DNA of 64,000 nucleotides from positions 21,724 to 85,723 of the forward strand of contig DASZCN010000101.1 of assembly GCA_035943095.1 (NCBI GenBank), written 5' to 3'. The stretch's first letter is position 1. Every line of letters starts with the position of its first letter. The translations under genes were made by a program, and so were the position numbers. The DNA comes from AG41 sp035943095 (GTDB lineage: Bacteria > Gemmatimonadota > Gemmatimonadetes > Gemmatimonadales > GWC2-71-9). Positions 26,633 through 34,845 of this stretch are shown here, piece after piece. The notes under the pieces are model-generated. The model was not told where the DNA came from. It ran no database searches and was given only the letters and a program-made list of their open reading frames with translations.

Positions 26633-27840
26633 CCGTCCGGGTCCGGCTGTCGGTGATGATGTTTCTCCAGTACTTCGTCTGGGGAGCGTGGTTCGTGACG
26701 ATGGGTACGTACCTCACTCAGACGCTGCATTTCACCGGACAGCAAGTGGGATGGGCCTACGGGGCGACCGCGATCGCCGCCCTCATCTCGCCGTTCTTCC
26801 TCGGGATGGTGGCAGACCGTTTCCTGGACACGGAAAAGCTGCTCGCCGCATTACACGTCGCGGGTGCGGGCGTGATGTGGGTGGTCTCGACGCGTACGGC
26901 GTTCGGGGAGTTCTATCCGTGGCTGATCCTGTACGCATTGTGCTATATGCCGACCCTGTCGCTCACGAACTCCATCTCATTTCACAACGTTCCGGATCCC
27001 GCCCGCGATTTCCCGCTCATCCGGGTGCTCGGGACGATCGGGTGGATCGTCGCGGGTATCATCGTCGGGAAGGTGCTGCACGCGGATGCCCTCGCCCTGC
27101 CGATGCGGCTTGCGGCCGGGGCGTCGGCCGTGCTCGGACTGTTCTCGCTCGCTCTGCCCCACACGCCGCCCAAGGCGGCCGGGACGCCGTTCAGCATGCG
27201 CGACGCCCTGGGTCTCGATGCGCTCGGACTCCTCAGGGACCGCGCATTCCTGGTGTTCGTGATCGGCTCGTTCCTGTTGTGCATCCCACTCCAGTTCTAT
27301 TACGCGTGGGCGAACCCGTTCCTGAACGAGATCCACGCTCCCGATCCCGCCTTCATCCAGACGTTCGGGCAGATGTCCGAGATCGTCTTTATGGTGATGT
27401 TGGGGTTCTTCTTGAAGCGGTTCGGCATCAAGACCATCATGCTGGGCGGAATGCTGGCGTGGGGCGTCCGCTACCTCGCGTTCGGTTACGGCAACGCGGG
27501 CGCCGGCATGTGGCTGATCTACCTCGGTATCCTTCTCCACGGTCTGTGTTACGACTTCTTCTTCGTGGCCGGCCAGATCTACACCGATGAGCAGGCAGGC
27601 CCGAAGATCCGAGCCGCCGCCCAGGGGTTCCTGAACCTCGTGACCAACGGGCTCGGCTATCTCATCGGGGCGACGGTTGTCGCGGGTCGCGTCGTCGACA
27701 TGTACCGTGCGCCCGATGGCACACACGACTGGCGCGCGATCTGGACGGTGCCGGCGGTCGGCGCATTCACCATCCTCGTGGTCTTTGCCTTTCTGTTCCG
27801 TCCTCGGCCCGCGCCGGTCGCTGCGGCACCCGTTCGGTAG
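26629..27840 (+). CDS. MFS transporter, nucleoside:proton symporter-like
   Basis: A 403-residue, 12-helix transporter of the NupG/XapB-like branch: VRLSVMMFLQYFVWGAWFV at the N-terminus, LSLTNSISFHNV in helix 4, and LHGLCYDFFFVAGQIYTD in the C-half. Family members import nucleosides, but homologues in sugar-utilisation clusters probably carry sugars. The GTG start overlaps the DUF1080 stop (GTGA). Followed nine bases later by the Gfo/Idh gene, so it is part of the same operon. Confidence 0.88.
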   Translation: MTVRVRLSVMMFLQYFVWGAWFVTMGTYLTQTLHFTGQQVGWAYGATAIAALISPFFLGMVADRFLDTEKLLAALHVAGAGVMWVVSTRTAFGEFYPWLILYALCYMPTLSLTNSISFHNVPDPARDFPLIRVLGTIGWIVAGIIVGKVLHADALALPMRLAAGASAVLGLFSLALPHTPPKAAGTPFSMRDALGLDALGLLRDRAFLVFVIGSFLLCIPLQFYYAWANPFLNEIHAPDPAFIQTFGQMSEIVFMVMLGFFLKRFGIKTIMLGGMLAWGVRYLAFGYGNAGAGMWLIYLGILLHGLCYDFFFVAGQIYTDEQAGPKIRAAAQGFLNLVTNGLGYLIGATVVAGRVVDMYRAPDGTHDWRAIWTVPAVGAFTILVVFAFLFRPRPAPVAAAPVR

Positions 27841-27849
27841 GAGTCATCC

Positions 27850-29187
27850 ATGGCTCGAAAACGCATCACGAGACGCAGGTTCGTCGGCGACCTCGGCGCC
27901 GCCGGGCTTTTCACGATCGTGCCGCGCCACGTGCTCGGCCGAGGCCGTCGCGCGCCGAGCGATACGCTGAACGTCGCGTGCATCGGGGTGGGCGGCATGG
28001 GCAAGAACGATGTAAAGGGTATGGAGGGTGAGAACATCTATGCCCTGTGCGACGTTGATCTCAAGGCTGCCGAGGATTCATTCCAGGCTTATCCGAAGGC
28101 GAAGCGCTACCGGGACTACCGCGAGATGTTCGACAAGGAGCGAAACAGCATCGACGCAGTGACGATCTCGACGCCGGACCACTCGCACACGGCCGCCGGG
28201 CTGCTCGCGCTGAAGGTGGGCAAGCACACCTATATCCAGAAGCCGCTCGCCCGGACCATGGGCGAGGTACGGGCATTGGCGGACTACGCCCGCGCGCATC
28301 CTAAGCTCATGACCCAGATGGGCAACCAGGGACATGCGCGGGAGGGCGCCCGGCAGATCCGCGAATGGGTGGAGGCGGGCGCCATCGGCACGGTGCGTGA
28401 GGTGCACTTCTGGACCAACCGGCCGATCTGGCCGCAGGCGATCGAGCGGCCGCTCGATGAGTACTACGTCCCGGCCACCCTCGACTGGAACTTGTGGCTC
28501 GGCCCGGCTCCCGAGCGACCGTATCATCCCGCGTACGTGCCGTTCAAATGGCGGGGGTTTTGGGATTTCGGGACGGGAGCGCTGGGCGATATGGCGTGTC
28601 ACATCATGGACGCGGCGTACTGGTCACTCGACCTCGGCTTCCCCTCGCGCATCGAGCCCGAATCGACTCCGCTCTTCAAGGAAACCGCACCCGCCGGCTC
28701 GCGTATCACGTACACGTTCCCCGCAAAGGGAAACCGTCCCGAGGTGAGAGTCGTGTGGCGGGACGGCAGCCTGTATCCGGCGCGGCCGCCCGAAGTGACC
28801 GACGACGCGGCGTGGCCGGCCGATCGTGGGGGCGGGCAGCTCTGGATCGGGTCCGACGGCAAGCTCGTCGCCGGTACGTACGGCGACGATCCCAGGGTGC
28901 TCGACGCCGCCAAGCAGGCCGAGCTCACGGCGCATCCTCCGGCCCAGAAATACCCGCGCTCCCCGGGCGTGTACGCCGAATGGATCGCCGCCTGCAAGGG
29001 CGGCGCGCCCGCGGGCTCGACGTTCGACGGGCATGCCGGTGGGCTCACGTCTATGGTGCTGCTCGGCTGTCTCGCGGTGCGACTGGGGCGCGTGCTCGAG
29101 ACCAATCCGGCGACCGGCCAGGTGACCAACACTCGCGTTCCCGACGAGCTCGTCCGGCCAACGTATCGGTCCGGGTGGGTCCTGTAA
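27850..29187 (+). CDS. Gfo/Idh/MocA family oxidoreductase with Tat signal
   Basis: A 445-residue NAD(P)-dependent sugar oxidoreductase-like protein. The N-terminus ITRRRFVGDLGAAGLF is a twin-arginine signal, so the protein is exported folded with its cofactor. The Rossmann motif CIGVGGMGKND follows, then the family EKP-like segment YIQKPLARTMGEVRAL, where Lys is catalytic in relatives, and the C-terminal substrate domain ending in a long loop. Members act on inositol, glucose, fructose or glycosides, and exported ones take part in 3-keto-glycoside pathways. It is followed two bases later by the CcdA-like gene. Confidence 0.9.
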   Translation: MARKRITRRRFVGDLGAAGLFTIVPRHVLGRGRRAPSDTLNVACIGVGGMGKNDVKGMEGENIYALCDVDLKAAEDSFQAYPKAKRYRDYREMFDKERNSIDAVTISTPDHSHTAAGLLALKVGKHTYIQKPLARTMGEVRALADYARAHPKLMTQMGNQGHAREGARQIREWVEAGAIGTVREVHFWTNRPIWPQAIERPLDEYYVPATLDWNLWLGPAPERPYHPAYVPFKWRGFWDFGTGALGDMACHIMDAAYWSLDLGFPSRIEPESTPLFKETAPAGSRITYTFPAKGNRPEVRVVWRDGSLYPARPPEVTDDAAWPADRGGGQLWIGSDGKLVAGTYGDDPRVLDAAKQAELTAHPPAQKYPRSPGVYAEWIAACKGGAPAGSTFDGHAGGLTSMVLLGCLAVRLGRVLETNPATGQVTNTRVPDELVRPTYRSGWVL

Positions 29188-29189
29188 CA

Positions 29190-29891
29190 ATGCTCGGCGG
29201 CTTGTCAGGCAGCCTCAGCGCTCACCCGTTGCTGGCCATAGTGACGTTGTTCGGGGCAGGCATCGTGACGAGCCTGACGCCGTGCATCTACCCAATGATT
29301 CCGATCACGGCGGGCATTCTCTCGGGCGTGAGCGCGGGCCAATGGTCGCGCGCCCGGACGGCGCGACTCACGCTCGCGTACGTCACCGGCCTCGCGCTGT
29401 TCTACGCCATCCTCGGACTCATCGCCGGGCTCTCGGGATCTCTTTTCGGCACCGTGAGCGCGAGTCCCTGGGCCCGCCTCGCGATCGGGAACCTCTTGCT
29501 CGTGTTCGGCCTTGCTATGCTCGATGTGATCCCGGTCTCCGCACCGCAGGGTCTCATGCGATGGGCGGGGAGTCTGGGCGGCGGGTCGTATCCCGCCGTG
29601 TTCCTGCTTGGAGCGACGTCCGGCATCGTTGCCGCGCCGTGTGGTGCGCCGGCCTTCGCAGCGGTGCTCACCTGGGTGGCATCCACGCGGAGCGGACTGC
29701 TCGGATTCGTGTACTTATTCGTATTCTCACTGGGGATGACGGCGCTGCTGGTAGTGGTCGGCCTGTTCTCGGGCACCGTGGCAACGCTCCCTAAGGCAGG
29801 GATCTGGATGGTATGGATCAAGAAGGCCGCCGGCGTCATCATGCTGGCGATGGCGGAGTACTATTTCATCAAAGTGGGGCAAGTCTTGTGA
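29190..29891 (+). CDS. CcdA/DsbD-like thiol electron transporter
   Basis: A 233-residue membrane protein with six predicted helices that passes electrons from cytoplasmic thioredoxin to periplasmic thiol proteins. The two redox-active cysteines are visible in SLTPCIYPMIPITAG (helix 1) and IVAAPCGAPAF (helix 4), as in CcdA/ScsB-type domains. Helix ends are flanked by glycine-rich loops. Its stop overlaps the TlpA-like gene start (GTGA), giving a matched membrane carrier and periplasmic acceptor. Function in cytochrome c maturation or in reducing the nearby peroxiredoxin is an inference. Confidence 0.88.
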   Translation: MLGGLSGSLSAHPLLAIVTLFGAGIVTSLTPCIYPMIPITAGILSGVSAGQWSRARTARLTLAYVTGLALFYAILGLIAGLSGSLFGTVSASPWARLAIGNLLLVFGLAMLDVIPVSAPQGLMRWAGSLGGGSYPAVFLLGATSGIVAAPCGAPAFAAVLTWVASTRSGLLGFVYLFVFSLGMTALLVVVGLFSGTVATLPKAGIWMVWIKKAAGVIMLAMAEYYFIKVGQVL

Positions 29892-30382
29892 CGAAATACG
29901 GATTGGCAGTCGTCGCCGCGCTGGTCGCGCCGGTAACGCTCAGGGCCCAGGACATCGGCCTACCGCTGGGGACCAAGCCCCCGGCGGTCACGGTGCAGGA
30001 TCTCGACGGCAATGCCGTCGATCTCGGTCGCTACGTCGGCAAGCAGCCGGTGTTGCTCGAGTTTTGGGCTACGTGGTGCCCGTTGTGCAAGGCGCTCGAG
30101 CCCGCGCTCAAGGCGGCGCACGCGCGTTATGGCGCGACCGTCCAGTTCGTGGCCGTCGGCGTAGGGGTGAACGAGTCGCCGGCCTCGATCAAGCGCCACC
30201 TCGCGGACCACCCGCTCCCGTTTCCGGTCCTGTTCGACGCGAGTGGCGCGGCGGTCCGAGCCTATCAAGCTCCTACGACATCGTACATCGTCGTCCTGGA
30301 CGGCACCGGGAAGGTGACCTACACCGGTGCCGGTACGGACCAGGACATTGTGGCGGTGCTACGCCACGTGGTCGGAAGCTAG
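29888..30382 (+). CDS. TlpA-like periplasmic thioredoxin
   Basis: A 164-residue thioredoxin-fold protein. GTG at 29888 overlaps the CcdA stop and gives a signal peptide (VTKYGLAVVAALVAPVTLRAQ). The active site is WATWCPLCKALEP (WCxxC), followed by FVAVGVGVNESPASIKRHL and a cis-Pro loop near YQAPTTSYIVVLDGTGKV. It likely receives electrons from the CcdA-like partner. It is convergent with the peroxiredoxin gene, five bases apart, which may be its electron acceptor. Confidence 0.9.
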   Translation: MTKYGLAVVAALVAPVTLRAQDIGLPLGTKPPAVTVQDLDGNAVDLGRYVGKQPVLLEFWATWCPLCKALEPALKAAHARYGATVQFVAVGVGVNESPASIKRHLADHPLPFPVLFDASGAAVRAYQAPTTSYIVVLDGTGKVTYTGAGTDQDIVAVLRHVVGS

Positions 30383-30387
30383 CCGCC

Positions 30388-30969
30388 TTACTCTCCCTCC
30401 GCGGTCCGCGGCGTGATCTTATCGATCGCGGCCGAGAGATCCTTGTAGGACTGCGGGTCGATCTCCCGGAACGGCGCCATCTTGTAAGCGATTTTCCCGT
30501 CCGGTCCCACCACGAACAGGTTGCGCACATCCATGCTGTATTTCGGATTGTGGGCGCCGTACGTCTTGCCGACTGCGCCGCCCGAATCGCTCGCAAACAG
30601 GAACGGAAACTCGTCGTCATGAGACCATGCCGCGAGCGTATCCACCGGGTCCACACTGACGCCGATGAGTACCACGTTCCGCCCGTCGTGAAACAGCTGT
30701 GCGTACTGATCACGGTACGCATGCATTTGGATCGTTCAGCCCTTGGTTCGCGCCTTGTAGAAGAAGGCGAGGACGACCGTCTTCCCCTTGAAATCGCTCA
30801 GGTGGATGGGGGCCTTGAGCACGCCGAACCGCGTGGCCCCGGGGAGCGTGAAGTCGGGCGCCACCGAGCCGACGGCCAGCTCGGGAGCCGCGGGCTGCTG
30901 CGCGCCGATCCGCGACGCGGCCAGGGCGAGCGCGAGCGGGATGGCGAGCGGTGCTGCTTGGCGAATCAT
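30388..30969 (-). CDS. Exported peroxiredoxin with in-frame TGA at the catalytic cysteine (candidate selenoprotein)
   Basis: A 193-codon AhpC/TSA-type redoxin with a signal peptide (MIRQAAPLAIPLALALAASR). The frame reads VVLAFFYKARTKG, then TGA at 30738-30736, then TIQMHAYRDQYAQLF with no shift. Family members have Cys exactly there (KA.T.GCT.QM), the peroxidatic residue, so position 78 is most simply selenocysteine. After the TGA, 14 bases precede a 7-bp stem (tgcgtac/gtacgca) with an 8-base loop cgtgatca: the loop starts 21 bases from the TGA and has G among its first two bases, which fits the bacterial SECIS pattern. Downstream residues (SVDPVDTL, FLFASDSGGAVGKTYG) are intact. A nonsense mutation or sequencing error is the alternative. 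Confidence 0.8.
30700..30721 (-). promoter_or_regulatory. Candidate bacterial SECIS stem-loop
   Basis: Perfect 7-bp stem (minus strand tgcgtac at 30721-30715, gtacgca at 30706-30700) around an 8-base loop cgtgatca, lying inside the peroxiredoxin reading frame 14 bases after its in-frame TGA. The distance from TGA to loop (21 bases), the stem length and a G at loop position 2 agree with the published bacterial SECIS model. Seen by eye only; folding energy was not computed. Confidence 0.6.
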
Positions 30970-31025
30970 GTCGAGTGTCCTCGGCAGAACGGGTCACCCA
31001 AGGTACGCATGACGGTGAAACAGCG

Positions 31026-32273
31026 TTAGGGTCGGGGCCTCCACGTTCCTTTTGCGACGGCGGGCACGAATCCGCCGAGGCCCTCCGGGGGAAAATCGAG
31101 CGTGCGACCTTGCTCCGCGCTCATGTACGCCGCCATCAGCAGCTTCACGACCTCGAGGCCATCGCCGAACGTGAGCTGCGGCGGTTCGCGTCCCTGAAAC
31201 GCGCGCACGAAGTGCCGGTCCTCCGCCTCGTAGCCGTATACGGCGGGCTCACCCGCGACCACGGGCATCAGCCCGATCTCGGCGTTTTGCTTCTCGACCA
31301 AGTCCTCACCCGCCTGACCCTTGACCTGCCGGCTGAAGAACAGCTTGAGCGGGCTCTCGAGGGAGTTCCACGCCATCGAGTATTCTGGGCCGAGTAGCTC
31401 GGCCGACAGGCGGAGGCCGGCCCCGACGAAGCTCCAGGATGTGGTCGCCTCGCCGATCACCGTGGCGCCGTCATCGGTCTCGAACTCGACGGTGAGGCTC
31501 GCGAAGTCCTCGGCAGGATGCTTGGCGTAGTCGACCTCCCGGCCCATCGCCTGCCGCAGGCGCTCGGTGTATTCCGGTCGCGTCCACTTGAGGCTCGCGA
31601 TGTGCCCGGTCACCCGCATGGGTCGGACGGAAGAGAGGGGCGCGCCGGGTTGAGTCAGCAGGTGACGCACGACGAGGCCCGAGTGGCACATCATGTCGTT
31701 GAGCACGCCGCCACCCTGCAGCTCGCCCCGCCAGAACCACGGCATGTGGGGCCCACTGTGCTCTTCGGCGGCGCGGGCGAGGTAGGGACGGCCGGTGAGC
31801 GCGGCGCCGCGGGCCCAGATGATCGCGCGTCCCTGGGTCACGGCGGGCGCGAACACCTGGTTCTCGAGGTAGCCGTGTGTGACGCCCGCCTGTTTCGCCA
31901 GCTCGATCACCCGCGTCGCCTCGGCGACATTGCGTGCGAGCGGCTTCTCGCAGGCGATCCCGGTGAGCTCGGCTTTGCCGCGCGTGACCGTGTCCGCGAT
32001 CTCCTCCATGTTGGCGACCCGCGTATCGTTCCGGCCACACAGCCATAGCGCATCGATCGCTGGGTCCGCGATCATCTCGGCGATGGAGCGGAACGGCCTC
32101 GCTTCGCCCAGGTCGAGCCGGCGGGCGAGGGCGGCCGTTTCGACGGCGCGCTTCGTGGTCGGGCTCCACACGCCGAGCACATCGGCGTCGCGCACGGTCT
32201 GGAATGCCTGCAAATGAAACCGCGCGTTGAATCCGCTCCCGACGAAACCCACGCCAAGGCGCTTATTCGTCAT
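31026..32273 (-). CDS. Gfo/Idh/MocA family oxidoreductase (cytoplasmic)
   Basis: A 415-residue NAD(P)-dependent oxidoreductase without a signal peptide. Rossmann motif VGFVGSGFNARFHLQAF at the N-terminus, the family GIACEKPLARNVAEA segment with catalytic Lys around residue 110, and HMPWFWRGELQGGGVLNDM in the substrate domain. It differs from the exported paralogue at 27850, so the cluster has one in each compartment. It lies six bases downstream of the gluconate-dehydrogenase-subunit-3-like gene, in the GMC oxidoreductase operon. Confidence 0.9.
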   Translation of the reverse strand: MTNKRLGVGFVGSGFNARFHLQAFQTVRDADVLGVWSPTTKRAVETAALARRLDLGEARPFRSIAEMIADPAIDALWLCGRNDTRVANMEEIADTVTRGKAELTGIACEKPLARNVAEATRVIELAKQAGVTHGYLENQVFAPAVTQGRAIIWARGAALTGRPYLARAAEEHSGPHMPWFWRGELQGGGVLNDMMCHSGLVVRHLLTQPGAPLSSVRPMRVTGHIASLKWTRPEYTERLRQAMGREVDYAKHPAEDFASLTVEFETDDGATVIGEATTSWSFVGAGLRLSAELLGPEYSMAWNSLESPLKLFFSRQVKGQAGEDLVEKQNAEIGLMPVVAGEPAVYGYEAEDRHFVRAFQGREPPQLTFGDGLEVVKLLMAAYMSAEQGRTLDFPPEGLGGFVPAVAKGTWRPRP

Positions 32274-32279
32274 GCCTCG

Positions 32280-32870
32280 TCAATCCTCGTACCGCACACC
32301 CAGCTTGGCGAGCGCGTCCGGCGGGCAGCCCTTCCACTCGGGAACGAACGTGTTGCCGATGTAACGCAGGTCGTGCACGCCGAGGCGACTGGAGAAGAAC
32401 CCCGAGGCGGTGAGATCACGGAACCTGTTGAAGAACGCCACGCCGGAGGCGTGCTGCGGCTTGGCCTTGCGCGGCCATGCGATGTCATCCAGCACCGCGG
32501 CGCGCTCCGCCTCGCCGCAGGTGACGAAGGTCTTGCCGTACCGATCGTCGCATTCATGGTCGAGCCAGGCCAGGCCGCCGCGCACGGGGACCTCGAGGTC
32601 GGGATCGTCGCCCAGCATGAAATCCATGAATTCGGGCACGCCCGCCTCCGTGGCGCTCCCGGAGCGCTCGTCTTTGGGAATGATCAGGTCCACCAGAACA
32701 CGCACCGTCTCCCATTCGTGCGGCGTGAACTGCTTCGGCTCATATGGCGCGCCGCGAGCGAGCGCCTCGCGCGCTCGCGCCGAAGCTTCGCGCGCCGATT
32801 CGGGCGACCACCGAAGCGCTAGGGCGAGCGGGGCGGCTGCGAGCAGTCCGATGACTTCGCGCCGCTTCAT
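32280..32870 (-). CDS. Gluconate 2-dehydrogenase subunit 3 family protein
   Basis: A 196-residue small subunit with a Tat-like N-terminus (MKRREVIGLLAAAPLALAL) that chaperones and exports the GMC flavoprotein partner. The domain begins PYEPKQFTPHEWETVRVLVD and LIIPKDERSGSATEAGVPEF, the family core, and ends with a YIGNTFVPEWKGCPPDAL segment. Such subunits partner FAD-dependent glucoside 3-dehydrogenases, gluconate dehydrogenases and alike. ATG at 32870 (three codons in) starts the twin-Arg segment. The partner GMC gene is about 235 bases upstream, separated by an inverted-repeat region. Confidence 0.88.
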   Translation of the reverse strand: MKRREVIGLLAAAPLALALRWSPESAREASARAREALARGAPYEPKQFTPHEWETVRVLVDLIIPKDERSGSATEAGVPEFMDFMLGDDPDLEVPVRGGLAWLDHECDDRYGKTFVTCGEAERAAVLDDIAWPRKAKPQHASGVAFFNRFRDLTASGFFSSRLGVHDLRYIGNTFVPEWKGCPPDALAKLGVRYED

Positions 32871-32895
32871 GTCTCTCATGACATCCCGTCCTCGG

Positions 32896-32988
32896 TGCGG
32901 GAACCGGTAGCCCCTCCGGCTCGGGGTCCCTGACTTCCCCCCGCCGCCGCACCCCGGACCTTCGCCTTCGGGGCTACCGGTTCCCGCA
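32896..32988. repeat. Long perfect inverted repeat
   Basis: Arms 32896-32914 and 32970-32988 (19 bases: tgcgggaaccggtagcccc and its reverse complement) flank a 55-base loop that is itself C- and G-rich. It sits between the GMC oxidoreductase gene and its small-subunit partner. It may be an intergenic repeat unit, a processing site or an attenuator that sets subunit ratio. Copies elsewhere in the genome cannot be checked here; I saw none in the window. Confidence 0.6.
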
Positions 32989-33006
32989 CATGACGAGGCC
33001 GGAGCG

Positions 33007-33096
33007 GCGCCGAGTGGCGGTCCCGCAGGCGAAGACGCCTGGGGTGGAGGGCGGCGGTGTCAGGCGTCCCGAGCCGGAGGGACTGCCACTCGGCGC
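33007..33096. repeat. Second inverted repeat with nested hairpin
   Basis: Arms 33007-33024 and 33079-33096 (18 bases, one mismatch) with a nested perfect hairpin caggcg-aaga-cgcctg at 33026-33041. It directly adjoins the 32896-32988 repeat, so about 200 bases of the 235-base spacer are palindromic. It begins ten bases after the GMC stop and could terminate most transcripts after that gene. Confidence 0.55.
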
Positions 33097-33105
33097 GCCA
33101 TGTTC

Positions 33106-34794
33106 TCACAGAGCCCGGTTCCTCATTTGATCGGCGATGTGCTCGCTCGTCCGCATGGCCAATGCGAGAATGGTCCATGTCGGATTCTTGTCCGCCTGCG
33201 ACACGAACGGTCCTCCATCGGCGACGAACAGGTTCTTGCAATCGTGCGCCTGGCACCAGCGGTTGACCACCGAAGTCTTGGGATCATCGCCCATGCGCAC
33301 CCCACCGAGCTCGTGGATGATCGTGCCGCCGGCCGCGATGCCATAGCCCTGCTCGCGCGTCGGCATCGGGGCGAACACCTCGCCGCCCATTTCGGCGATG
33401 AGCGCCCGAAACGTCTCCTGCATGTGCTTCACCTGCCCGTGCTCGTGGTCGGACCATTTCCAGTGGAATCGGAGCACCGGGATGCCCCAGCGGTCCACTA
33501 CCGTGGGGTCGAGCTCACAATAGGTGTCGTCGTTGGGAATCATCTCGCCGCGGCCCGAAAACCCGATGCTCGCGCCATAGTAGCGGCGGTAATCGTCCTT
33601 GAGCTGCTTGCCGTAGCCTCCCCCGGACGGGTAACGGTGGATGCCGCCCAGGAATCCGTAGGACGGCAGGTTTGAGCCGCCCCAGACCTCGATGTGGTAG
33701 CCGCGCGGGAAGTCGAGTTTCGCGTTGTCGAGCCACCACGGCATGTACAAATGCATGCCGCCCACGCCGTCGTGGTTGTGGGGGACGTGGTCCATCATCT
33801 TTGGGATGAACCCGGAGACATCCGTTCCCGTGGTGTCCGTGATGTAGCGTCCGACCACGCCACTCGAGTTGGCGAGGCCGTTCGGAAACAGCGTGGTCTT
33901 CGAGTTGAGCAACAGGCGTGCCGATTCGCAGGCGCTCGCGGCCAGGACCACGACCCGGGCCCGCACGCGGGAGTCGGCCCCGGTGGCCTTGTCGATATAC
34001 GCCACGCCCGTCGCCCGGCCGTTGGAATCGACGGTCACCTCGCGCGCCATCGCGTTGGTCATCAGCGTGAGCTTCCCCGTCGCCAGCGCCGGCGCGATCA
34101 GCACATTCGTGGACGTGAAGTTCGCGTTGACGCGGCAGCCGCGGTTGCACTGGCCGCAATAGTGGCACGCGGCCCGCCCGTTCACGGGTCGCGTGAGGAT
34201 GGAGAGGCGCGCGGGAATGCAGGTGACGTGCAGCTTGTCGGCCGCCTGCTTCACGAGCAGCTCGTGGCAGCGAGGGCGGGGGGGCGGCAGAAAAAGGCCG
34301 TTCGGTTCGTTCGGCAGGCTCTCCTTGCTGCCGAACACTCCGATCAGCCGGTCGACCTCGTCGTAATAGGGGGCGACGTCGTCGTAGGCGATCGGCCAAT
34401 CGTCGCCCAGCCCGTCCCGGCTCCTGCGCTTGAAGTCGTAGGGTCCGAACCGGAGCGAGATGCGGCCCCAGTGGTTGGTTCGGCCGCCAACCATGCGCGC
34501 CCGCCACCAGCTGAATTCCGTGCCGTGCGCGCGCGTGTACGGCTCGCCCGCGATCTCCCATCCGCCGATGCAGGCGTCGAATTCGCCGAACGGCCGATCG
34601 CGCGTGGACGCGCCGCGCCGCGGCGATTCGTACGGCCACTCGAGCATCGCCGAATCCTTGGCGTTGTCCCAGGGCTGGCCGGCCTCCAGCACGACGACGT
34701 CGGCCCCCGCCTTGGTGAGCATGTACGCCGCCATGCCGCCGCCGGCACCGGACCCGACGATACAGACGTCATACGTCTTGGGAGATGGGCGCAT
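33106..34794 (-). CDS. GMC family FAD-dependent oxidoreductase (glucoside 3-dehydrogenase-like)
   Basis: A 562-residue flavoprotein. FAD motif YDVCIVGSGAGGGMAAYM at the N-terminus, a Cys-rich ACHYCGQCNRGCRVNANF segment around residue 210 that probably holds an Fe-S cluster as in glucoside 3-dehydrogenase catalytic subunits, and a C-terminal HELGGVRMGDDPKT with a catalytic His and ADGGPFVSQADKNPTWTILA closing the FAD site. It lacks its own signal and is expected to be exported with the Tat-signal small subunit. ATG at 34794 precedes RPSPKTYD. Divergent from argG; a cytochrome c partner is not in view. Confidence 0.92.
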   Translation of the reverse strand: MRPSPKTYDVCIVGSGAGGGMAAYMLTKAGADVVVLEAGQPWDNAKDSAMLEWPYESPRRGASTRDRPFGEFDACIGGWEIAGEPYTRAHGTEFSWWRARMVGGRTNHWGRISLRFGPYDFKRRSRDGLGDDWPIAYDDVAPYYDEVDRLIGVFGSKESLPNEPNGLFLPPPRPRCHELLVKQAADKLHVTCIPARLSILTRPVNGRAACHYCGQCNRGCRVNANFTSTNVLIAPALATGKLTLMTNAMAREVTVDSNGRATGVAYIDKATGADSRVRARVVVLAASACESARLLLNSKTTLFPNGLANSSGVVGRYITDTTGTDVSGFIPKMMDHVPHNHDGVGGMHLYMPWWLDNAKLDFPRGYHIEVWGGSNLPSYGFLGGIHRYPSGGGYGKQLKDDYRRYYGASIGFSGRGEMIPNDDTYCELDPTVVDRWGIPVLRFHWKWSDHEHGQVKHMQETFRALIAEMGGEVFAPMPTREQGYGIAAGGTIIHELGGVRMGDDPKTSVVNRWCQAHDCKNLFVADGGPFVSQADKNPTWTILALAMRTSEHIADQMRNRAL

Positions 34795-34845
34795 GCGCCG
34801 GCAAACATCGGCCGAGCGGAGGGAGTCCGCCAGGTTCGGCGGGCG

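Noticed and set aside
30736..30969. Reading the peroxiredoxin as a simple 77-residue protein plus a separate 112-residue one
   Set aside because: Both parts are in one frame and together make one normal redoxin; a start inside the second part would lack the active site.
32881..33105. CRISPR-like array in the palindromic spacer
   Set aside because: Two unrelated inverted repeats, no regularly spaced direct repeats, and no cas genes in the window.
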